64,000 nucleotides of DNA from assembly GCA_902729315.2 (NCBI GenBank), contig LR746275.1, positions 2,450,501-2,514,500 on the forward strand, read 5' to 3'. Of the stretch, positions 56,252 to 64,000 are shown one piece after another. The stretch comes from Spirodela intermedia. Lineage: Eukaryota; Streptophyta; Magnoliopsida; Alismatales; Araceae. How positions within the stretch are numbered: the stretch's first letter is position 1; each line of letters starts with the position of its first letter. The position numbers and the translations under genes are program-made. Under the pieces are notes generated by a model. It was given only the letters and a program-made list of their open reading frames with translations. It was not told the DNA's origin and searched no databases.

Positions 56252-58207
56252 ATGGGGTGGGAGACGACGCAGGGCGTGGGGGAGGGCAGCTGCTCGCCCT
56301 CCCCCTCGGCGGCGCCGGCGACGCCTTCGTGCTCGCCGAACGGGAAGAGGAGCCGGGACCCGACCGAGGATGAGGTCTACCTCGATAATTTCCATTCCCA
56401 CAAGCGGTATCTCAGTGAGGTACTACTGGGCTCGGTCTTAAACCCCCAAATTTCCCCTTTCATCTGTCATTTTGTTGTTCTGCACCGTTTTTTTTAGCTT
56501 CTTCATGCTCCCCCACGCCTCCCTGCGAGCGCAGATTTCACCATTTTTTCTCCCATTTTTATATACCCGACCTTGTTCCTCTGCCATCGCTAATCTCGAC
56601 CACTGGGAGGATGGTCCTCCCTATTCTTGCCGGTGCAGTTTTGGTTGATAATTGACTAAAACGGAGAACGAACTAGTCGATGAGTCTTTCTTCCTGGATC
56701 CTCCCCTCTCACAGATAATGGCGTGCAGCCTCAATGGGTTGAGCGTGGGAGAGACTCTGACTGAGAACCTCATGGATTCTCCGGCGAGGTCGGACACCAG
56801 CATGTGCTACCACACCAGGTATATTTCAGTCACAGTTTCCTTTACTTTCTAACACAAAGAGCCCCGTAAGTAATCCATTGCTCGCTACATTTCTTCTGTT
56901 CTGGTTTCATGGAGGTCGCGTTCTTCAGATTTGTTTATCTGATTTTAAACCATTCCGAGGTGTTTCATTGTTGAATCTTGACGCTGACCGGGCACGTCGG
57001 TTTCTATCTCCAGCTCCGATAATCATCCTAAAATCTCCAGTAATTAACGCCGACAGATTTCATAAAATGAGTTCGGAGGAGCTCTACATCGATGCCATTC
57101 CTTTAAAATCTTTCTCTGGTTTTGAGATGATTAGGAATAAACCTCTCACTGATTACAACGACAGAACTGCGCATCCGATCGCCAATCGCTTCCGATTCAG
57201 ATGCCCTGCTGGTTTGAACTACGCTCTGATCAGGATCTTTTAGTGCCACTCTATGATTTGGAGAGAAAAATGTCTGTTCTTGGATTGTGTTCAGTTTAGT
57301 GATTGTCCCTCCTCCGACAGGAAGGATCATCCGAGAATGCATGCCTTTGTTGAACAAATGATCGTCTGCCCATTACAAGATGAGAGATCCTCATTAGCAT
57401 ACAATGATACCCCTCGTTTCTAGAATTTTGTGATTGAGTGTGCTTTTGGGAGCTCATGGACGCTAATTTTCTATTTTCTCTCTCCTTCCTGTTTTAAACG
57501 TATCCAGTAAGAAGACCAACTGTGGTTGACTCTCCTCATTTGTTTCTCCAATAAGATCAAAAGCAGTAGATTATATCATTCATATATGGTTCGTGAGTCC
57601 CAATACCATTTAGTTTCCAAATAAAAATATGTAATTCAGTTTCACGGTGGGAGTTTGTATTCATCTGATTTCTTCTTCTGTCAACTACCCCAGAGATGAG
57701 CTAGCGTCACAATACTCTCCCATGTCTGAGGACTCCGACGACACCCGGTGCTACGACCCTCACTTCAACACGATGGCGGCTCAGCCTGACGGCACTGGTA
57801 GCATCAGCAGCAGCCCGGTCTCTCCCCACCGATGCCCAAGGCACCAGATGGTGTCGGGCCCATCTGCCACCTACCCTCTAGTCGCCACTGTCTGCTCTCA
57901 TCCACGGCGAGGGGCCGACACCGATGCCCGGTTTCCCTCCTCGCCCAACGATGCATGCCACACGGGGGACCTGAGACGCACGGCGCTCTTGAGGTCTGTG
58001 CAGATGCGTGCCCAGCCCCACGGCTCGCCACCGGCCTATGAGCTCTCGTTCACCGGCATGGCAAGTGCAGAGGAGGGAGACCGGCCCTGCTCGTGCCTTA
58101 AGAATGCCGACGATGAGCCTGAGTATCATCGGCCGCCGCCTCCATTTCCAGGCTTGCTCGAGGAAGGCCCTCAAGCAGATGGGTCTCCCTCCTCTCACCA
58201 AGGTTGA
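56252..58207 (+). CDS. Conserved plant protein of unknown function
   Basis: Three exons, 56252-56419, 56715-56818 and 57694-58207, give 261 residues with all junctions in phase. I recognise the sequence as an angiosperm-conserved type but know no assigned function. Visible blocks: GKRSRDPTEDEVYLDNFHSH followed by KRYLSE (end of exon 1), IMACSLNGLSVGETL, ENLMDSPARSDTSM, DELASQYSPMSEDSDD, SSSPVSPHR, DARFPSSPNDACH and DLRRTALLRSVQMRAQP. The protein is Ser/Pro-rich and probably disordered, has no membrane segment or catalytic motif, and contains an SRD-type basic stretch near the N-terminus that may act in nuclear targeting. Several SP/TP sites suggest phosphorylation. Exon 2 is bounded by clean CACAG and AGGTAT signals. 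Confidence 0.78.
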
Positions 58208-58402
58208 CCCTAGTGAATGGTGATATGACCACTAATCTGTATGTGTGTGCATGTACATATACCCCTGCAAGGGGCTGACCCTGTGCTATGTACGTCCAAC
58301 CCATCCAGTTGTGTAATTGCGGTGGAGTCAACGCTGATTGGGTTCCTGAGATCGGCTGATTGGATGTAACCTCCGTCTTCCTGCGGTATTTTGCTGAATA
58401 TG

Positions 58403-58453
<51 letters not shown>

Positions 58454-59284
58454 GATATTTGCATCTGGGGGCCGGGCTTGGAAGAGGTGGGTTGTCTTTG
58501 GGTGGGCCTGATGAGGGCCAGGGCCAGCCCGGCCCGTTGGAGTACTAGTCCATAATTATTCAGGGGTACATCTCCTGGCATTTGTTGAGTTTCATATTCG
58601 GGTTGATGACACCTTTTGAAAATACTTTCAACATTGGTCGTATATATTGCTGCTTGTCTAACGTTCATGTAACACTGGCACGAGGCCGCGTTTGACTGCA
58701 TTGGTTAATTGGGCCGGCCGGGCCCGCTCAGGCCCAGCTTAATCTCGGATCTCATTTTCTTGGCTTCCATTTAGGCCCATTTATTTTTTAGACCCAATCA
58801 AAATGGGTTCCGCCTAAACTCGGAAAAGAAAAAGAGAGTCTAAAAATGAGGTGCGGGTCTGACCCTATGAATCCCAAGTCTACCCTAAATAAGTCGTACA
58901 CGGTCGTGGGTCACGGGACTGCTCGAGTCAACGATGAGAATCTGTTTTCTTCCACTATCCCACAAGCTCCCAATTAACAAGAAACATCTAATTTTTAAGG
59001 CCCTAGGTCAGATTTATATTAATCATTATAAATATTAAAAATAATCTTAATATTTCTGCCTAAAAATAATTGTTCCCTAAAACGTTTTAAAATATAATAT
59101 TAATTATCTTTTATGATTAATCGGTAATTGTGAAAAACTTTGAATAGTAAAAAAGAGCATTATTTCTTTAGTTTTATATGTTTGCCATGTAAACTTGCCT
59201 TATTAGTAAAACAAAAAGTTTTTACTATGCCAAAAAACTAGGTTTTAAACTTTCAATTTCCTCCAAAGGTTCAAGTTATTAGGT
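58208..59284. other. Intergenic region
   Basis: 3' region of the preceding gene, a CT then CA tract at about 58405-58454, a short GGCCCA-rich stretch at 58710-58795, then increasingly AT-rich DNA leading to the satellite. No gene seen. Confidence 0.55.
58405..58454. repeat. Compound (CT)n(CA)n microsatellite
   Basis: CT tract of about 28 bases running directly into a CA tract of about 20 bases. Confidence 0.95.
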
Positions 59285-61494
59285 TTTTAGAGAGGTAATG
59301 CAAAATTCTTATTTATGATTAATTAATTATTATATAATTACATTTATTTATTAAAGAATACTCACATATTTTTCACATGAGAAATGTATTTTCTCAATTG
59401 ATCTTTTTGGTGTATTAGTAATCATTGGTAGAAAACAATATAGCATCTTCAATTGACATTTCAACCCTTTTTAACATGCTATCTTCTATTATAAACCAAT
59501 CATTATGGCCATGTTAAACTTTGTTGTCATCCATCTAGTTATAAAGGGCACACCAAATCATCAATAATACAAAATATTTTTAAGAATACATATATTTATA
59601 ATTTATTTATGAAAAAATATTATATAAATATATACTCACATAATTATATCTTTCTCAAGATATATATTTTTCATAATAATAATCATCAATATAAAGTAAC
59701 GTGGTGCATTAATTTGACATTTTACCTCTTTTTTACGTGTTATCTCTTACAATTGACTAGTCATTATTGTTGTATTGAACAATGTTGTCATCCATCTAAT
59801 TGTATAGCAAATAGTAAATAATTAGTAATACAAATAAAATATCATTTAAAGTCATATATATTTATAAATTATTTATTAAATGCTAATATATAGATATAGA
59901 TATTCACATGACTAATTTCTTTCTCAATATATATTTTTGTTATAAAGTCTTAGTAGAAATGAATGTGATGATTCAAATTGATATTTCATCATTTTTTGAA
60001 GTGTTATCTTCACTATTATATTAAACTTCATTGTCATCTATCCAATTACAAAGGGCATATCAAATAATTATTAATACCAAAAATATTTTTTCCATTTTAA
60101 AATTTTAAATATATTTATTCAAATTTACAATTTATAAATATTAACATGGTTTCTCAATGGATAGTTTTTCCATATGAACATTCATCAATAGAAAGTAGTG
60201 TGAGGTCTTTGATTTATATTTCACTAATTTTCTTCATGTGCTGTATTATATAATTGATCAATCATTAGAACCATTTTAAAGGTCATTGTCATCTAATGAG
60301 TTAAATTGCACATGTAAAATTATCAGTAATGTAGATTTTATTATTTTAATTATTGTGAATTTAAAATTTTATAAATTATAAGTTACTCTATAGATACAAA
60401 TATTCACATGATTAATGTCTCTTTCAATAGATACTTTGGTTGTACTAACACTTATTGATTGAAATCAATGTGACATCTCTCATTGATGTTTCATCTTTTT
60501 TTTAAAGTAATCTTTTATGGTCAACCAATCAATTCCTACCATGTTGGATTTTATTGTCATTCATCTAGTCACATAGCACATGTCAAACAATTAATCATGT
60601 AAAAATATAAAATTCTAAAATTAGTATATAATTATAGTTTTTTAGATCAAAACTACTATATAGATATTTACATGACTAATGTCTTTCTCAAGAGATATTT
60701 TTTTCATATGAACAGCCATTAATAGAAAGTAATGTGATGTCTTTCATTAATATTTCACTCATTTTCTTCATGTTCTATATTATACAATTGACCAATCATT
60801 ATTACCATGTTGAAGTCCATTGCAATCTATCAAGTTGCAAATCACATCTCAAATTATTAGTAATTTAAAATTTTATTATTATCACTATTATAATATTTTT
60901 TTTATTGAATGTTATTCATAGATATTCACATGGCTAATGTGTTTCTCAATAGATATTTGGTTGTAAGAGTACTCATTGATTGAAATAAATAAGGCATTTG
61001 ACATTGATATTTCATTCTTTTTTACATGTTATCTTTTACTATCAACAATTCATCTTTTTTACGTTGAACATTTTTGTCATTCATGTAGTCACATATCTAA
61101 TGTGAAATAATCAATTACATAAATAATATATTTCTTATTAATATAATTTTATATATTTATAATTTTTTATTTCAACATTAATATATAGATTAAAATATTC
61201 ATGTGGCTAACATATTTATCAATAGATATTTTGTTGTACAAATAATCATTGTTAGAAATTAATATGATGTGCTATGTTATATGATTAATTGATCATTATA
61301 ACTATGTTGAAGTTCATTGTCATCCATCAAGTTGCATAACACATGGAAAATTATTACTAATCTAAACTTTTATTAATTTAATTTTTAAATTTCAAATTTA
61401 TTTATTAAAAGTTACATATAAATATAGATATTTACATGACCAACGCCATTCTTAATAGATATTTTGGTTGTATAAAGATTTATTAATTGAAATT

Positions 61495-61651
61495 TGTTAG
61501 AATAGGCCCACTAGGCCTAAATTAGACTTATTCTCTCCACGATCTCCACTTCTACTTCTCTCTCTCTCTCTTTCTTCCCTTCTTCTATATAACCTCATAT
61601 GCTCTATTTCTTCAATCATAATTGTAGAGTTTTCTTTTCTTCTTGTCAACA
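61495..61651. mobile_element. Solo LTR of a small LTR retrotransposon inserted in the satellite
   Basis: The 157-base segment begins TGTTAGAATAGGCCC and ends TTGTCAACA, so it has TG...CA (TGTT...AACA) ends. It is flanked by identical 5-base target duplications AAATT at 61490-61494 and 61652-61656. Removing it restores the satellite type A sequence. It contains a CT tract and a TATATAA element near 61587. Only one LTR is present, so it is a solo LTR or a very short terminal-repeat (TRIM-like) remnant left by recombination. Confidence 0.8.
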
Positions 61652-62246
61652 AAATTAATATTGCACCTTTTATTGATATTTAATCATTTTTTACTTGTTA
61701 TTGATCAGCTAGTCACTATTGATATGTTAAGCTTTATTTTTATTTTTCTAGTCATATCATGAATGTCAAATATTCGATGATGTAAAAAAATCAAATTATT
61801 TATTAAAATTATGATATAAATATTTGTGATATAATTTAAATACCCACGTGGCTAACATCTTTCTTAATAGATATTTTGTCGTATAAACAGTCATCGATAA
61901 AAAGTACTGTGACATCTCTTATTGATATTTAATCAATTTTCTTCACATTATGTATTATATGACTGATCAATCATTACCATCATGTTTAAGTTCATTATCA
62001 TCCATCAAATTGTATAGCACATGTAAAAATATTATTAATATAATTTTTTAATATTTTAATATTATTTTTTTTTTATAAATTTCGAATTTGTTTATTAAAA
62101 GTTACATATAGATATAGATATTTACATAGCTAATGTCTATTTCAATAGATATTTTGGTCGTACAAAGACTCATTAATTGAAATCAATGTTACATCTTTTA
62201 TTGATATTTTATCTTTTTCTTATCTTATTTGTTACCGATCAATTAG

Positions 62247-62605
62247 TTAGAAGAAAATTCAACACAACATAAAAGAAAACCTGACCTTTGAAGTCAAATG
62301 ATCAAATGCCATTTGGATGCAAACGATGCAGAAATTTCTTAGGAATGGATCAACATTATCTTGTTGTACATTGTCTATAACTCCAATAGGGGAATGTGGA
62401 TTTCCCTTCGATGCTTCACTTAATATGAGGCATACCTTCCATTACTTGATAATATTTAAAACAGTGGAGTTGACAAGAAGATACCAAAAAGAGACTAGAA
62501 GGAAGAACAATAGGGATTACATGTTACAGTATTTCATGCATTACATACACTAAGATAGCACACCTTAAGCCAGCATTAATTGTGCCACAAGAATGATAGA
62601 CTATG
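62247..62605. mobile_element. Non-satellite insertion of about 360 bp within the array, nature unknown
   Basis: The type A monomer is interrupted after GATCAATTAGT and resumes at ACTATGGACAGTTTGAACTT, the equivalent of ACTATTGACATGTTGAACTT in an intact copy. The inserted segment is less AT-rich than the array and starts TAGAAGAAAATTC. I see no clear terminal inverted repeats; a short TAG may be duplicated at the ends. A 78-codon open frame inside it has no recognisable domain. Confidence 0.55.
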
Positions 62606-64000
62606 GACAGTTTGAACTTTCTTGTTATTCATCTAGTCACATAGTAAATGTCAAATAATCAATGATGTAATCTTTTTTTACAATTTATATTTATTAAAAT
62701 TATTATATAAATATTAATTTAGATACCCATGTGGCTAATGTATTTCTAAATAGATATTTCTATCATACAAAAAGTCATCAATAAAAAGTAATGTGACATC
62801 TCTTATTAATTTTTGGTCATTTTTCTTAATGTGGTATGTTATACAATTGATCAATCATTATCACTATGATAAAGTTCATTATTATCCATCAAGTTACATA
62901 ATACATGTAAAATTATTATTAATCTAAAATTTTATTAAATTCATTTTGTATAAACTATTATATAAATATAGATATTCACATAACTTGTCTTTCTCAATAG
63001 ATACTTTGGTTGTACAATGACTTGTTAATTGAAATCAACGTCACATCTCTCATTGATATTTCATCCTTTCTTTACTTATTATTAATCAATTAGTCACTAT
63101 TGACATGTTGAACTTTGTTGTTATTTATTTAGTCACATAGTGCATGTGAAATAATCAATGATATACAAAATATATTATAATTCTTATTTATTAAAATTAC
63201 TATATAAATATTAATATAAATGCTCACATAGCTAACATCTTTCTCAATAGATATTTTTGTCGTACAAATAGTTATCAATAAAAACTAATCTGACATTTTT
63301 TATTGATATCTAATTAATTTTCTACACATGCTATATTATATAATTGATTGATCATTATCACTATGTTAAAGTTCAATGCCATATGTCATATAGTATAGCT
63401 TATGCAAAATTTTCTTAATATAAACTCTTATTAATTTAATTATTAAACAATAAAATTTATTTATTGAAAGTTACATATAGATATTTACATGAGTGACATC
63501 TTTCTCAATAGATATTTTGTCACATATCACATGTCAAATGATCAACAATGAAAATTACTATATAGATACTGACATAGATACTCATGTGGGTAACATCTTT
63601 CTCAATAGATATTTTTGTCGTACAATAGAAAGGAATGTAATAGCTCTAATTAATATTTCACTTTTTTCACAAGCTACATTCTACGATTGACCGATCATTA
63701 TCACCAAATTGAAGTTTGTCGTCATCCATCGAGTTGTAGAGTGCACACGACATCTTGACAAAAAACAAAACATCAAATGATTGGTCTCAAGGAGTTGCTA
63801 GTAGTCTTTATTTAGTTCATAAGACGTGGGAGAATGCAAAATCTTATTAATATAAACTCTTATTAATTTAATTATTAAAAAAATAAATTTCATTTATTAA
63901 AAGTTACATATAGATATTTACATGAGTGACATCTTTCTCACTAGATATTTTGGTTGTACAATGACTCATTAATTGAAATCAATGTTGTACCTCTTATTTC

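Larger units (their letters stand above)
59285..64000. repeat. AT-rich tandem satellite-like array, monomer about 250-270 bp, two alternating types
   Basis: A landmark close to TCTTTCTCAATAGATATTTT recurs near 59390, 59650, 59920, 60150, 60415, 60680, 60940, 61210, 61450, 61860, 62130, 62745, 62990, 63238, 63500, 63596 and 63936. Most spacings are 232-277 bases; the longer ones contain insertions and one of about 100 is a truncated monomer. From 60.4 kb two monomer types alternate. Type A carries TTGGTTGTACAA then ACTCATTAATTGAAATCAAT and a late CACATGTCAAATAATCAATG. Type B carries GTCATCAATAAAAAGTAATG and a late CACATGTAAAATTATTATTA. The functional repeat is therefore a dimer of about 520 bases. 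Monomers are well diverged, so the array is old, and it continues past the right edge. No coding capacity. Confidence 0.85.

Noticed and set aside
59285-64000. CRISPR-like or virus-derived interpretation of the repeats
   Set aside because: Units are about 260 bases with no short repeat-spacer structure and no viral protein signature; this is plant nuclear satellite DNA.

Overview
This is nuclear DNA from a flowering plant. The genes are split by GT-AG introns and encode plant-only proteins: nicotianamine synthase, CP12, a tau-class glutathione transferase, chloroplast bL34 and plastid lipoamide dehydrogenase. GA/CT dinucleotide tracts are everywhere. Several single-exon genes are very GC-rich, while the multi-exon genes are AT-richer; that two-class pattern, together with the average gene spacing of about 4 kb, makes me favour a monocot with a fairly compact genome, but I cannot name the species.

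Layout. 0-17 kb: the last exon of a tau GST (+), an intronless F-box/kelch gene (+), chloroplast RPL34 (+, two exons), an ALE2-type receptor-like kinase (-, eight coding exons) and an SMP-30/gluconolactonase-like protein (-, two exons). 17.4-22.2 kb: an old, CG-depleted Copia retrotransposon, decayed beyond coding. 22.5-32.6 kb: nicotianamine synthase (-), about 4.6 kb of gene-poor DNA, CP12 (-), a small predicted membrane protein (-) and a ZCCHC10-like zinc-knuckle protein (-). 33.2-43.9 kb: plastidial dihydrolipoyl dehydrogenase (+, 15 exons), transcribed divergently from the ZCCHC10-like gene. 45-58.2 kb, all +: a PADRE/DUF4228 protein, a DUF7731-type probable GPI-anchored protein, a DUF761-type protein, a TRM/LONGIFOLIA-like protein with DUF4378, and a conserved plant protein of unknown function. 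59.3-64 kb: an AT-rich tandem array of roughly 250-270-bp monomers, running off the window edge and interrupted by a solo LTR and a second insertion.

The genes do not form a pathway or cluster. Three act in the chloroplast (bL34 in translation, CP12 in Calvin-cycle control, lipoamide dehydrogenase in the plastid pyruvate dehydrogenase complex), but they are unlinked neighbours with separate promoters. I found no sign of a novel multi-gene system. The least explained parts are the alternating two-type satellite array with its nested insertions, the small multi-pass membrane protein at 29 kb, the unknown gene at 56-58 kb, and a dense cluster of GCCCA promoter motifs at 55.3-55.9 kb. Exon boundaries were placed by eye from splice consensus, reading phase and family similarity; every multi-exon model closes in frame.
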